DNA of 64,000 nt, from the NCBI RefSeq assembly GCF_900102675.1, contig NZ_FMYX01000012.1:122245-186244 (forward strand), written 5' to 3'. This document shows positions 9,426 through 18,461 of this stretch, piece by piece (position 1 is the stretch's first letter; each line of letters begins with the position of its first letter). Below the pieces are notes generated by a model. That model was not told the origin of the DNA, ran no database searches, and was given only the letters and a program-made list of their open reading frames with translations. The position numbers and the translations under genes were made by a program. This DNA comes from Pseudomonas guariconensis (lineage in GTDB: Bacteria; Pseudomonadota; Gammaproteobacteria; Pseudomonadales; Pseudomonadaceae).

Positions 9426-9754
9426 ACTTTTTCTCCCTGGCCTTTGACGGCCGACTGCGCGGGGTTCAGCTTGTTCGCGGTGACCTGCGGCTTCTCGCCG
9501 ATCTTGTAGGTTTCCAGGATCTCGTAGGTCTCGGTGTTACGCGTGACGTTGAAGTACTGGCGGCAGCCGGCAACGTGGTCCCACAGTTCATGGTGAATAC
9601 CGCGCAGGTTGTCGCGGAAGAACATGTAGGTACCCCATTCCTCGTCGGTGCAGGCGCTAGGGTCCAGCGGACGGGCGATGTGCGCCTGGCCGGAGGAGTG
9701 GAACTCTTCTTCGGAGCGCAGCTCGCCGCAGTGGGGACAGAAAATATGCAACAT
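9422..9754 (-). CDS. soxD: sarcosine oxidase delta subunit
   Basis: A 110-residue small subunit with the zinc-binding pattern of the family: CPHCGELRSEEEF near the N terminus, with further His and Cys residues (HHELWDHVAGCRQYF). It stabilises the tetramer beside the alpha subunit. Stop and start overlap soxA by 4 bp, and soxB ends 16 bp upstream. The C terminus is about ten residues longer than some relatives and looks disordered. Confidence 0.93.
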   Translation of the reverse strand: MLHIFCPHCGELRSEEEFHSSGQAHIARPLDPSACTDEEWGTYMFFRDNLRGIHHELWDHVAGCRQYFNVTRNTETYEILETYKIGEKPQVTANKLNPAQSAVKGQGEKV

Positions 9755-9770
9755 GACGAATTGTCTCCGA

Positions 9771-11021
9771 TTAGTGGGCGACGGCCGCGGCGCCGTGTTC
9801 GTCGATCAGCGCGCCGGTGTAGAAGCGATCGATCGAGAACGGCTTGGCCAATGGGTGCATCTCGCCTTTGGCAAGGCTCGCGGCGAAGACGTTGCCCGAA
9901 CCTGGGGTCGCCTTGAAGCCGCCGGTACCCCAGCCGCAGTTGAAGAACAGGTTTTTCACAGGGGTCTTGGAGATGATCGGGCACGCGTCCGGGCAGGTGT
10001 CGACGATGCCGCCCCACTGACGGTTCATGCGCACGCGCGAGAGGATCGGGAACATCTCGACGATCGCCTGCATGGTGTGCTCGATGATCGGGTACGAACC
10101 GCGCTGGCCGTAACCGACCCAGCCGTCGATACCGGCGCCGATGACCAGGTCGCCTTTGTCGGACTGGCTGATGTAGCCGTGCACGGCGTTGGACATGATC
10201 ACGCTGTCGATGATCGGCTTGATCGGCTCCGATACCAGCGCCTGCAACGGGTGCGATTCCAGCGGCAGACGGAAGCCGGCCAACTTGGCCATGTGACCGG
10301 AGTTACCGGCGGTGACCACACCGACGCGCTTGGCGCCAATGAAGCCCTTGTTGGTTTCCACGCCGATGACCGCGCCGTTTTCCTTGCGGAAGCCGATCAC
10401 TTCGGTCTGCTGGATGAGATCGACGCCCAGGGCGTCGGCGGCACGGGCGTAGCCCCAGGCCACGGCATCGTGACGGGCCACGCCGCCACGGCGCTGGACG
10501 GTCGCACCGAGGATCGGGTAGCGGGTGTTCTTCGAGCAGTCCAGGTACGGGATTTCGGCGGCGACCTGCTCGGTGTTGAGCAGCTCACCGTCCACGCCAT
10601 TGAGGCGGTTGGCGTTGACCCGACGCTCGGAATCGCGGATGTCCTGCAGGGTGTGGCACAGGTTGTACACACCACGCTGGGAGAACATCACGTTGTAGTT
10701 GATGTCCTGGGACAGGCCTTCCCACAGCTTCATGGCGTGTTCGTACAGCTTGGCCGACTCGTCCCACAGGTAGTTGGAACGCACGATGGTGGTGTTACGG
10801 GCGGTGTTGCCGCCGCCTAGGTAACCCTTCTCGATCACCGCGACGTTGGTGATGCCGTGCTCCTTGGCCAGGTAGTAGGCCGTGGCCAGGCCATGGCCGC
10901 CACCGCCGACGATGACCACGTCGTACACCTTCTTCGGCGTCGGCGTGCGCCACATGCGCTGCCAGTTCTCGTGGTGGCTGAGGGAGTGTTTGAAAAGGCC
11001 GAAGCCCGAATAGCGTTGCAT
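9771..11021 (-). CDS. soxB: sarcosine oxidase beta subunit
   Basis: A 416-residue FAD-dependent subunit of the DAO family. The dinucleotide-binding motif VVIVGGGGHGLATAYY lies at about residues 35-55. The C-terminal part includes the NCGWGTGGFKATPGSG flavin-contact motif. This subunit carries out the oxidation of sarcosine in the heterotetrameric enzyme. It lies between glyA (15 bp upstream) and soxD (16 bp downstream), the usual order in pseudomonads. Confidence 0.95.
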   Translation of the reverse strand: MQRYSGFGLFKHSLSHHENWQRMWRTPTPKKVYDVVIVGGGGHGLATAYYLAKEHGITNVAVIEKGYLGGGNTARNTTIVRSNYLWDESAKLYEHAMKLWEGLSQDINYNVMFSQRGVYNLCHTLQDIRDSERRVNANRLNGVDGELLNTEQVAAEIPYLDCSKNTRYPILGATVQRRGGVARHDAVAWGYARAADALGVDLIQQTEVIGFRKENGAVIGVETNKGFIGAKRVGVVTAGNSGHMAKLAGFRLPLESHPLQALVSEPIKPIIDSVIMSNAVHGYISQSDKGDLVIGAGIDGWVGYGQRGSYPIIEHTMQAIVEMFPILSRVRMNRQWGGIVDTCPDACPIISKTPVKNLFFNCGWGTGGFKATPGSGNVFAASLAKGEMHPLAKPFSIDRFYTGALIDEHGAAAVAH

Positions 11022-11036
11022 GGTTGGTTACTCCAC

Positions 11037-12290
11037 TCAGCGGTAGACCGGGAAATCCGCGCACAGGGCGGCGACGTTCTTGGCAACGTCGGCTTCGACG
11101 TCGGCATCACCCAGGTTGTCCAGCACATCGCAGATCCAGCCAGCCAGGGCAACGCACTGGGCTTCCTTGAAGCCACGGGTGGTGACGGCCGGGGTACCGA
11201 TGCGCAGGCCCGAGGTGACGAACGGCGACTGCGGGTCGTTAGGTACGGCGTTCTTGTTGACGGTGATATGGGCGCGACCCAGGGCGGCGTCGGCGTCTTT
11301 GCCGGTCAGGCCCTGACGGATCAGGCTGACCAGGAACAGGTGGTTGTCGGTGCCGCCGGAAACCACGTCGTAGCCGCGGTCGATGAACACCTTGGCCATG
11401 GCTTGGGCGTTGGCGATGACCTGCTTCTGATAGGTCTTGAATTCAGGCTCCAGCGCCTCCTTGAAGCACACGGCCTTGGCAGCGATCACGTGCATCAGCG
11501 GGCCACCCTGGGCGCCCGGGAAAACGGCAGCGTTGAGCTTCTTCTCGATCTCTTCGTTGGACTTGGCCAGGATCAGGCCGCCACGCGGACCACGCAGGGT
11601 CTTGTGGGTGGTGGTGGTGACCACGTCGGCGAACGGAATCGGGTTCGGATACAGGCCAGCGGCAACCAGGCCGGCAACGTGGGCCATGTCGACGAACAGC
11701 AGTGCGCCCACTTTGTCGGCGATGGCGCGGAACCGTGGGAAATCCAGGGTCTTGGAGTAGGCGGAGAAGCCGGCGACGATCATCTTCGGCTTGTGCTCGA
11801 CCGCCAGGCGCTCGACTTCGTCGTAGTCGATCAGGCCGGTGGTGTTGTCGATGCCGTACTGGACCGCGTTGTACAGCTTGCCCGAGGACGACACCTTGGC
11901 GCCGTGGGTCAGGTGACCGCCATGGGCCAGGCTCATGCCCAGGATGGTGTCGCCGGGCTGCAGCAGGGCCAGGTAGACGGCGCTGTTGGCGGAGGAGCCG
12001 GAGTGCGGCTGGACGTTGGCGTAGTCGGCGCCGAACAGCTGCTTGGCGCGCTCGATCGCCAGCGCCTCGACCTTGTCGACGTACTCGCAGCCACCGTAAT
12101 AGCGCTTGCCTGGGTAGCCTTCGGCGTACTTGTTGGTCAGGCCGCTGCCCTGGGCCTGCATGACGCGCTTGCTGGTGTAGTTCTCCGAGGCGATCAGCTC
12201 GATGTGATCTTCCTGGCGCTGTTCTTCGGCATTCATCGCCGCCAGCAGTGCGTCGTCGTAACCCTGGATCTGGTCTTGCTTGCTGAACAT
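11037..12290 (-). CDS. glyA: serine hydroxymethyltransferase
   Basis: A 417-residue PLP enzyme that interconverts glycine plus 5,10-methylene-THF with serine plus THF. The PLP-lysine motif VTTTTHKTLRGPRGG is intact, as is IELIASENY near the N terminus. I chose the ATG at 12290, which has GAGAAA just upstream; a longer frame has no ribosome site. As first gene of the sox operon it would consume both products of sarcosine oxidase. A second, housekeeping glyA probably exists elsewhere, as in other pseudomonads (inference). Confidence 0.95.
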   Translation of the reverse strand: MFSKQDQIQGYDDALLAAMNAEEQRQEDHIELIASENYTSKRVMQAQGSGLTNKYAEGYPGKRYYGGCEYVDKVEALAIERAKQLFGADYANVQPHSGSSANSAVYLALLQPGDTILGMSLAHGGHLTHGAKVSSSGKLYNAVQYGIDNTTGLIDYDEVERLAVEHKPKMIVAGFSAYSKTLDFPRFRAIADKVGALLFVDMAHVAGLVAAGLYPNPIPFADVVTTTTHKTLRGPRGGLILAKSNEEIEKKLNAAVFPGAQGGPLMHVIAAKAVCFKEALEPEFKTYQKQVIANAQAMAKVFIDRGYDVVSGGTDNHLFLVSLIRQGLTGKDADAALGRAHITVNKNAVPNDPQSPFVTSGLRIGTPAVTTRGFKEAQCVALAGWICDVLDNLGDADVEADVAKNVAALCADFPVYR

Positions 12291-12614
12291 CTTGTTTCTC
12301 CCGGCAGCGATCATTTCTTGTCTTGAGGCACTGTGGCCCTTTGAGGCGATGGTATGACCGGCGAGGGCGACTCAGATGCCTGCGCACGCCTTGCAATGGC
12401 GCGTTTACGACATTCGCATCTGCCTGGTGCCTGTGCGGGCCCCTTCGCGGGTAAACCCGCTCCTACAGGGGCTGTGCAATCCCTGTGGTAGCGGGTTTAC
12501 CCGCGAAGAAGCCCGCAAGATCAATACAGCCAGTTGCTCGAACAGGCCTTGTATAGGCAACCGCTGAATCGATGGTTTAGAGTGCGGATCTGCGTCGTAA
12601 AAAGGACAGATGTC
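12291..12614. other. divergent glyA / ltaE intergenic region
   Basis: This 324-bp region holds the promoters of the sox operon (minus) and ltaE (plus). It contains a REP pair at 12443-12508 and, at 12407-12416, an ACGACATTCG sequence resembling the GCGACAT element seen near gbcA and cbcX. I looked for a glycine riboswitch and saw no matching core. Nothing else stands out. Confidence 0.5.
12443..12508. repeat. REP pair (inverted)
   Basis: TTCGCGGGTAAACCCGCTCC faces GTAGCGGGTTTACCCGCGAA, separated by about 20 bp, between the divergent glyA and ltaE genes. Confidence 0.9.
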
Positions 12615-13655
12615 ATGACTGATAACAGCCAACAATTCGCCAGCGACAACTATTCCGGCATCTGCCCCGAAGCCTGGGCCGCGATGGAAAAAGCCAACCT
12701 GGGTCACGAGCGCGCCTATGGCGACGATCAATGGACCGAACGCGCCGCCGAGTATTTCCGCGAGCTGTTCGAAACCGACTGCGAGGTGTTCTTCGCCTTC
12801 AACGGCACCGCCGCCAACTCCCTGGCCCTGGCCTCCCTGTGCCAGAGCTACCACAGCGTCATCTGCTCCGAGACCGCCCACGTCGAGACCGACGAGTGCG
12901 GTGCGCCGGAGTTCTTCTCCAACGGCTCCAAGCTGCTCACCGCACGCAGTGTAGACGGCAAGCTGACGCCCGAATCGATCCGCGAAGTCGCGCTCAAGCG
13001 CCAGGACATCCACTACCCCAAGCCACGCGTGGTGACCATCACCCAGGCCACCGAAGTGGGCACGGTGTACAACCCCGACGAGCTGCGGGCGATCAGCGCC
13101 ACCTGCAAGGAGCTGGGGCTGAACCTGCACATGGACGGCGCCCGCTTTTCCAACGCCTGCGCTTCCCTGGGCTGCACACCGGCGGAGCTGACCTGGAAGG
13201 CCGGGGTGGATGTGCTGTGCTTCGGCGGTACCAAGAACGGCATGGCCGTGGGCGAGGCGATCCTGTTCTTCAACCGCGCCCTGGCCGATGACTTCGATTA
13301 CCGCTGCAAACAGGCGGGCCAGCTGGCGTCGAAGATGCGTTTTCTCTCCGCGCCCTGGGTCGGCCTGCTCGAAGACGGCGCCTGGCTGCGCTATGGCCGC
13401 CACGCCAACCATTGCGCACAACTGCTGGCCTCGCTGGTGAGCGACCTGCCGGGCGTGGAGCTGATGTTCCCGGTGCAGGCCAACGGCGTGTTCCTGCAAA
13501 TGCCGGAAGCCGCGTTGGAGGCGCTGCGCGCCAAGGGTTGGCGCTTCTACACCTTCATCGGCAGCGGTGGCGCGCGGTTCATGTGCTCGTGGGATACGCA
13601 AGAAGCGCGAGTGCGTGAACTGGCGCAGGACATCCGCGCCGTCGTCGGCGCCTGA
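12615..13655 (+). CDS. ltaE: low-specificity L-threonine aldolase
   Basis: A 346-residue PLP-dependent aldolase that cleaves L-threonine and L-allo-threonine to glycine and acetaldehyde. The PLP lysine lies in LCFGGTKNGMAVGE, and the HMDGARFSNA segment is typical of the family. The ATG at 12615 follows AAAGGAC at good spacing; an upstream in-frame start would add an implausible Arg-rich leader. Its product, glycine, is also the product of the divergent sox operon, which may explain why the two are adjacent. A 14-bp perfect hairpin follows. Confidence 0.9.
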   Translation: MTDNSQQFASDNYSGICPEAWAAMEKANLGHERAYGDDQWTERAAEYFRELFETDCEVFFAFNGTAANSLALASLCQSYHSVICSETAHVETDECGAPEFFSNGSKLLTARSVDGKLTPESIREVALKRQDIHYPKPRVVTITQATEVGTVYNPDELRAISATCKELGLNLHMDGARFSNACASLGCTPAELTWKAGVDVLCFGGTKNGMAVGEAILFFNRALADDFDYRCKQAGQLASKMRFLSAPWVGLLEDGAWLRYGRHANHCAQLLASLVSDLPGVELMFPVQANGVFLQMPEAALEALRAKGWRFYTFIGSGGARFMCSWDTQEARVRELAQDIRAVVGA

Positions 13656-13659
13656 TGTC

Positions 13660-13704
13660 CGCGGGTAAATCGGAGCGGCGGTTGGGCGCCCCGATTTACC
13701 CGCG
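13660..13704. terminator. REP-derived hairpin between convergent genes
   Basis: A 14-bp perfect stem (CGCGGGTAAATCGG / CCGATTTACCCGCG) starts 5 bp past the ltaE stop and precedes the convergent chemoreceptor stop. It looks like a modified REP and could end transcription from both sides, although it has no T-run. Confidence 0.6.
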
Positions 13705-13721
13705 AAGCGTCCAACACCGAC

Positions 13722-15659
13722 CTAGAGCTTGAACCCGCCCATCTGCCGCGCCAGGTCATCGGCCAGGCCACGCAACGCCTGGCACTCGTCCCGACAGGCC
13801 TGCACTTCGGCCGCCGTCTCCCGGGCCAGGTCGGAAATCCCCTGCACAGTCCGGTTGATCTCCTCGGTCACCGCCGACTGCTCTTCGGTCGCCGTGGCTA
13901 CTTGATGGTTCATGTCGCTGATGTGCTCCACCTGATCGGTGATCGCCCCCAGCGAGGCACCGGTGCGCTGGCTGGACTCTACCCCGCCCCCGGTCGCCTG
14001 CTGCCCGGCATTCATTGACGCCACAGCGGTGCCTGCGCCTTGCTTGAGGCGCTGGATCATCTGTTGCACCTCGTCGGTGGACACCTGAGTACGCCGCGCC
14101 AGCGTGCGCACTTCATCGGCGACCACGGCAAAGCCGCGCCCCATTTCACCCGCTCGCGCCGCCTCGATGGCCGCATTGAGGGCCAACAGGTTGGTCTGTT
14201 CGGAAATACTGCGGATCACGGCCAAGACCTCGTCGATCGAGGCGACTTCGTCGGCCAGCTGGCTCACCGCCTCCGCCGCCCGGCTGATTTCCCCGGACAT
14301 GCCTTCGATGCTGTGGATCGACCGGCGCACCACCTCGCGCGCCTGCAGGGCCTCGTCGCGCGCCGACTGCGAGGCATGGGCGGCATTGCCGGCGTTTTGC
14401 GCGATGTCCTGCACGGTCAGTCCCATTTCGTGCACGGCGGTGGCGACCATTTCGGTCATCTCCTGCTGGCGGCTGGAACGGTCGGCGGTGTTGTCCACCA
14501 CGCGGGTCACCTGCTCCACCGACCGGTGCAGGCGCTCGGTGGTGCGCAGCACCTCGCCGATCAGCACCCGCTGGCTGTCGAGGAACCGATTGAACCCGCG
14601 GGCCAGGTCGCCCAGCTCGTCCTCACGCGTATCGTCCAGCCGCTGACTGAGGTCGCCAGCCCCGCTGCCGATCTGGGTCAGCGCCGTGGTGACCTGGCGG
14701 ATCGGACGTACCAGCCCACGCGCCAGCAACACCACCAACAGCAACGACACTAACGCCACCGCGCCACCGATCAGGCTGGTCAGCCACACCGCTTCGTGCA
14801 TCTGTGCGTAGATTTCGTCTTCCGGCACCTCGGCCACCAACGTCCAGTTCAGATCGCGAAGCGGTAGGCCCAGCGCAAGAAACGCTTCGCCGTCGCGGCT
14901 GAAACGCACCTTGCGCAGGCCTTCACCCTTACCCAACACGGCTTGGGTCGCCTGCTCGCCGACCTGCTCGGCCAACTGGCGCTTGCCGCTGAATTCGTGA
15001 TCCGGGTGGACCTGGATCAGGCCGTCGTTGCGCACCAGGAACACCCGCCCGCGCTCACCGAAACTAAAGTCATGGATCAGTTTCGACAACGCCGTCATGC
15101 GCAGCCCCATACCCGCCACGCCCACTAGTTGTCCGTCTTTTTCGACCCGGTAATCGATGAACAGCGCCAACTCCCCGGTGGAGCCATCGATGTCGATATT
15201 GATCAGGCGTTCGGCGCCGCTGTCGATGTAGCCGTAGAACCATTTGTCCTTCGGATTATCACGGCTGAGGGTGCGATCCAGGCCTTTCTCGTTGTAGTAG
15301 TGGCCGGTCGCCGTGGAGGCGAACAATGTAGTGAAGGCCTGGTTGCGCTGTTTAGCAGCCTCCAGGTACTCGAGAAAACGGGGGGCTTGGGCGGGGTCTT
15401 CGCCGGCTGCGAGCCAATCACGCAGCAGCGTGTTGCCGGCAATGTCGGCCGCCGCCACCAGCGGCTTGCCGAGCATGCGCTCGATGTCGTTGCGGATCGC
15501 TTCGACGCTGGCCGGCAGTGCCGTATCCACCAGGTAACGTTCGGTCAGGCGGTTGACCGCCTCGGTATACACCCCTACCACCACCAGGATGCTCGCCAGC
15601 AGGGCTGCGCCCATGCTCGCAATCAACTGCCACTGGATACTCCGCCGCCAGATCCGCAT
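13722..15659 (-). CDS. methyl-accepting chemotaxis protein with large periplasmic domain
   Basis: A 645-residue chemoreceptor. An N-terminal helix (about 8-30) is followed by a roughly 250-residue periplasmic sensor that looks like a double-Cache domain (DKWFYGYIDSGAERLINIDI, LVGVAGMGLRMTALSKLI). A second helix near 285-310, a HAMP domain (GLVRPIRQVTTAL) and the signalling domain with the conserved hairpin (ISEQTNLLALNAAIEAARAG) follow. The ATG at 15659 has GGGGAG upstream; a TTG five codons earlier is less likely. By position it resembles the P. putida receptor next to ltaE that was described as a purine sensor (McpH), but ligand identity is only inferred. Confidence 0.9.
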   Translation of the reverse strand: MRIWRRSIQWQLIASMGAALLASILVVVGVYTEAVNRLTERYLVDTALPASVEAIRNDIERMLGKPLVAAADIAGNTLLRDWLAAGEDPAQAPRFLEYLEAAKQRNQAFTTLFASTATGHYYNEKGLDRTLSRDNPKDKWFYGYIDSGAERLINIDIDGSTGELALFIDYRVEKDGQLVGVAGMGLRMTALSKLIHDFSFGERGRVFLVRNDGLIQVHPDHEFSGKRQLAEQVGEQATQAVLGKGEGLRKVRFSRDGEAFLALGLPLRDLNWTLVAEVPEDEIYAQMHEAVWLTSLIGGAVALVSLLLVVLLARGLVRPIRQVTTALTQIGSGAGDLSQRLDDTREDELGDLARGFNRFLDSQRVLIGEVLRTTERLHRSVEQVTRVVDNTADRSSRQQEMTEMVATAVHEMGLTVQDIAQNAGNAAHASQSARDEALQAREVVRRSIHSIEGMSGEISRAAEAVSQLADEVASIDEVLAVIRSISEQTNLLALNAAIEAARAGEMGRGFAVVADEVRTLARRTQVSTDEVQQMIQRLKQGAGTAVASMNAGQQATGGGVESSQRTGASLGAITDQVEHISDMNHQVATATEEQSAVTEEINRTVQGISDLARETAAEVQACRDECQALRGLADDLARQMGGFKL

Positions 15660-15863
15660 GCCCCAACTCCCCAATCATTATTATTTTGGGTGATTGTATA
15701 CACTTACGTATCCGGTTATTCCAGTGATCTAAAACAATGTCCACGACCCGTGGCGCGTCGTTTTTGCCGCAAGATCCGATGCTAAAGCGACTGGCGCGGT
15801 GGCGGGCGAACACGCTCGCACGCGCCCGGCTCACTTCGAATCCTGGGATGACGCCAGACGATG

Positions 15864-15921
15864 GCGCGGGTTTACCCGCGAATGCGATGCGAAACTCACC
15901 GATGCATTCGCGGCAAACCCG
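15864..15921. repeat. degenerate REP pair
   Basis: GCGCGGGTTTACCCGCGAA faces a decayed copy (TTCGCGGCAAACCCG), between the ZapA-like gene and the chemoreceptor promoter. Confidence 0.7.
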
Positions 15922-15932
15922 AGGTCAGGCAA

Positions 15933-16235
15933 TTACTGTTCGGCGATGGTCCGAACGATAGCGTCCACCGTGGCGTCGATCTGCGCCTGGGTCCGCTCGA
16001 GGGTCTGCTGATGTTCCTTTTGCAACTCGACCTGCTTGGAACACAGATTCAGGGCTGCCAGCACCAGCAGCTTGTCACCGATCAGGGTGGGGTATTGACG
16101 CTTGGTTTCGGCCAAGGCGGTGTTGAGCATCCGCACGGCTTGCGCCAGGGTCTCTTCCTGGCCTTGGGGCGCCTTGATCGAATAGTCGTTGCCCAGAATG
16201 GACACGACATTGATCGGCTGCGCTTGCAGTCTCAT
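15933..16235 (-). CDS. ZapA-like cell-division protein (divergent paralogue)
   Basis: A 100-residue ZapA-family protein: an N-terminal beta-strand head (INVVSILGNDYSIKAP), the family signature GDKLLVLAALNLCSKQ, then a long C-terminal coiled coil. ZapA binds FtsZ and bundles protofilaments at the division ring. The sequence differs clearly from the canonical Pseudomonas ZapA as I remember it, and the locus lacks the 6S RNA and formyl-THF cyclo-ligase genes that usually accompany that gene. It is therefore probably a second copy. It overlaps the 76-residue coiled-coil gene upstream by 4 bp, so the two are co-translated. Confidence 0.75.
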   Translation of the reverse strand: MRLQAQPINVVSILGNDYSIKAPQGQEETLAQAVRMLNTALAETKRQYPTLIGDKLLVLAALNLCSKQVELQKEHQQTLERTQAQIDATVDAIVRTIAEQ

Positions 16236-16462
16236 GCGTTGACGACACCTGCGCTGGCGCGCTCTACCAGCGCCTGGATACGGGCCGCGGTGGCGCCGTG
16301 CTTCTCTTCCTGCTCCATCAGCGACAGCTGCAGGGTTTCATTCTCTTCCTTGGCCTGGGCCAGTTCCTGGCCGAGGGCGGTGTTCTGCTCGGTGAGTTGA
16401 GCGTTTTTCTGCATCAGGTCGTTGACCAGTTGCTCGAGTTGATTCAGGGAAGCTTCCAACAT
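16232..16462 (-). CDS. TIGR02449-like coiled-coil protein
   Basis: A 76-residue protein that is almost entirely coiled coil (LEQLVNDLMQKNAQLTEQNT, then Gln/Glu-rich heptads). It resembles the short ZapB-like family (TIGR02449) normally encoded next to zapA in gammaproteobacteria. With the overlapping ZapA-like gene it forms a two-gene unit. ZapB-like proteins link ZapA to other division factors, but a role here is inferred only from the pairing. It lies between two chemoreceptor genes in the glycine-betaine region. Confidence 0.7.
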   Translation of the reverse strand: MLEASLNQLEQLVNDLMQKNAQLTEQNTALGQELAQAKEENETLQLSLMEQEEKHGATAARIQALVERASAGVVNA

Positions 16463-16731
16463 GGGGGTCTATCTCGGGTTGTTGCAAAGGGCGCACACGA
16501 TAAAGAAAAGCGCGCGTCCTCGCCATTAAATATCGGGACACAAAGGCTTTAGCCTGGGCAGATTGACAGGCCTGGGCCGGGCTTGTTCCGACCTGGGTCA
16601 ACCACCTGTCCGGAAACTCGATAGCAGGCTCACAATTTCATTCAAGCGCGGCCCGTTTCTACCGATAACCCGAGCAGGTCACATTCTGTCGCAGGGAACG
16701 CGCATTTTATTCCTTGCCCGGATTACAACCC

Positions 16732-18357
16732 ATGTCCCTACGCAATATGAACATTGCCCCGCGTGCGCTGTTGGGCTTTGCCCTGATCGGCGCGCTGATG
16801 CTTGGCCTTGGCACCTTCTCCCTCATCCAGATGGGCAACATCCGCCAGGCTGGCCTGGCCATCGAAGCGGTGAGCGTGCCCAGCATCAAGACGCTCGATG
16901 AACTGGCCCTGCTCAACCTGCGCATGCGCACCCTCGCCTACCGCCTGGTGCTCAACCGCGACCCACAGTTCCAGCAAGACACCCAACGCCAGATGGACGA
17001 GCGCAACGCGCAGATCGACAAGATACGCGACACCTACCGCACACTGGTGGAAGGCCCCCAGGAGCAAGCCGCCTTCGATCGCTACAACCAACTGCTTGGC
17101 CAGTACCGCCAGCTAGAAGCGCGCATGCGCAGCTTCAGCCAGGCCGATCGCGTGGAAGAGCTGCAAAATCTGATCAACCGCGAGCTGTTCGAAAATGCCG
17201 AGCAGATCAACCAAGCCATGGCGGACCTGGTGCGCATCAACACCGACCAGACCCGAGCCACCAATGCCAGAGCCGCCAGCCAATATGACACCGCCTTCAC
17301 CCTGGTCATCGGCCTGCTGGTGGCCGCTACCGTGCTGACCCTGCTGTGCGCCTTCCTGTTGACCCGCAGCATCGTCAAGCCGATCGATGAAGCGCTCAAG
17401 GCCGCCGAACAGGTCGCCGACGGTGATTTGACCCAAGTGATCCGCGCCGAGGGCAACGACGAAGCCGCCCGCCTGCTGCGCGCCATGGCGCGGATGCAGG
17501 ACAAGCTGCGCGACACCCTGCAACTGATCGCAGGCTCGGCTACCCAGCTGGCCTCGGCCGCCGAGGAGCTCAACTGCGTCACCGACGAAAGCGCTCGAGG
17601 CCTGCAGCAGCAGAACAACGAGATCGAACAAGCCGCCACCGCAGTCACCGAAATGACCAGCGCGGTGGAAGAAGTGGCGCGCAATGCCGTGAGCACCTCC
17701 GAAGCCTCCAGCGAGGCCAGCCGTTCGGCGGGCGATGGACGCGATCTGGTGCTGGAGACGGTGGGCGCCATCGAGCGCATGAGCAGTGATGTGCAAGCCA
17801 CCGCGACACTGGTCACCCGTCTGGCATCCCAGTCCCGGGATATCGGCAAGGTCCTGGATGTGATTCGTGGCCTGGCCGATCAGACCAACCTGCTGGCACT
17901 CAATGCCGCGATCGAAGCCGCCCGTGCCGGCGAGGCTGGCCGGGGCTTTGCCGTGGTGGCTGACGAGGTACGGGCCCTGGCCCACCGCACCCAGCAGTCG
18001 ACCAGCGAGATCGAACGGATGATCGCCAGCATCCAGGGCGGGACCGAAGAAGCGGTCACGTCGATGCGCACCAGCACCGAACGTGCCGAATCGACCCTTA
18101 ACATCGCCCGTGGTGCCGGCTTGGCACTGGACAGCATCGCCAGCGCGGTGGCGCAGATCAACGAGCGCAACCTGGTGATCGCCAGCGCCGCCGAAGAGCA
18201 GGCCCAGGTGGCTCGGGAGGTGGACCGCAACCTGGTGAACATCAATGATCTGTCGGTGCAGAGCGCGACCGGGGCACATCAGACCAGCGTGGCCAGCGCC
18301 GACCTTTCCCGTCTGGCGGTGGACCTCAACGGCCTGGTGGCGCGTTTTCGCACTTGA
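16732..18357 (+). CDS. methyl-accepting chemotaxis protein with four-helix-bundle sensor
   Basis: A 541-residue receptor with a transmembrane helix at about 10-30 and a roughly 155-residue periplasmic helical sensor of the 4HB type (EAVSVPSIKTLDELALLNLR, and RTLAYRLVLNRDPQFQQDT). A second helix (about 190-212), HAMP domain and signalling domain follow, with the hairpin near residue 383. I chose the ATG at 16732; the frame also opens at TTG 16714 and has another ATG at 16747, and no start has a clear ribosome site. Its position beside gbcB matches a P. putida receptor reported to sense organic acids (McpR); that equivalence is inferred. Confidence 0.9.
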   Translation: MSLRNMNIAPRALLGFALIGALMLGLGTFSLIQMGNIRQAGLAIEAVSVPSIKTLDELALLNLRMRTLAYRLVLNRDPQFQQDTQRQMDERNAQIDKIRDTYRTLVEGPQEQAAFDRYNQLLGQYRQLEARMRSFSQADRVEELQNLINRELFENAEQINQAMADLVRINTDQTRATNARAASQYDTAFTLVIGLLVAATVLTLLCAFLLTRSIVKPIDEALKAAEQVADGDLTQVIRAEGNDEAARLLRAMARMQDKLRDTLQLIAGSATQLASAAEELNCVTDESARGLQQQNNEIEQAATAVTEMTSAVEEVARNAVSTSEASSEASRSAGDGRDLVLETVGAIERMSSDVQATATLVTRLASQSRDIGKVLDVIRGLADQTNLLALNAAIEAARAGEAGRGFAVVADEVRALAHRTQQSTSEIERMIASIQGGTEEAVTSMRTSTERAESTLNIARGAGLALDSIASAVAQINERNLVIASAAEEQAQVAREVDRNLVNINDLSVQSATGAHQTSVASADLSRLAVDLNGLVARFRT

Positions 18358-18364
18358 TGAATAC

Positions 18365-18448
18365 ATTCGCGGCGGTTCGACGCCTCGATAAACCCGCTCC
18401 CACAGGTTCTGCATCGACCTGCTGGAGCGGGTTCACCCGCAAAATGTA
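18365..18448. repeat. degenerate REP pair
   Basis: A left copy interrupted by extra bases (TTCGCGGCGGTTCGACGCCT, then TAAACCCGCTCCCACAGG) faces GGAGCGGGTTCACCCGC. It lies between the convergent chemoreceptor and gbcB stops. Confidence 0.75.
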
Positions 18449-18461
18449 GGAATGGGCTGGA

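Noticed and set aside
5607..9509. A 1300-codon open frame on the plus strand across soxG and soxA
   Set aside because: It is antisense to clear sox genes, has a His/Asp/Gly/Val/Gln-rich composition without domains, and arises from the strong third-position GC bias on the other strand.
12291..12600. Glycine riboswitch before glyA
   Set aside because: The leader lacks the conserved core elements of that aptamer, and a REP pair occupies much of it.
15675..15932. A 6S RNA gene expected beside zapA
   Set aside because: The region downstream of the ZapA-like gene shows a decayed REP pair and the chemoreceptor promoter, and I could not see the long 6S-type hairpin with its central bubble.
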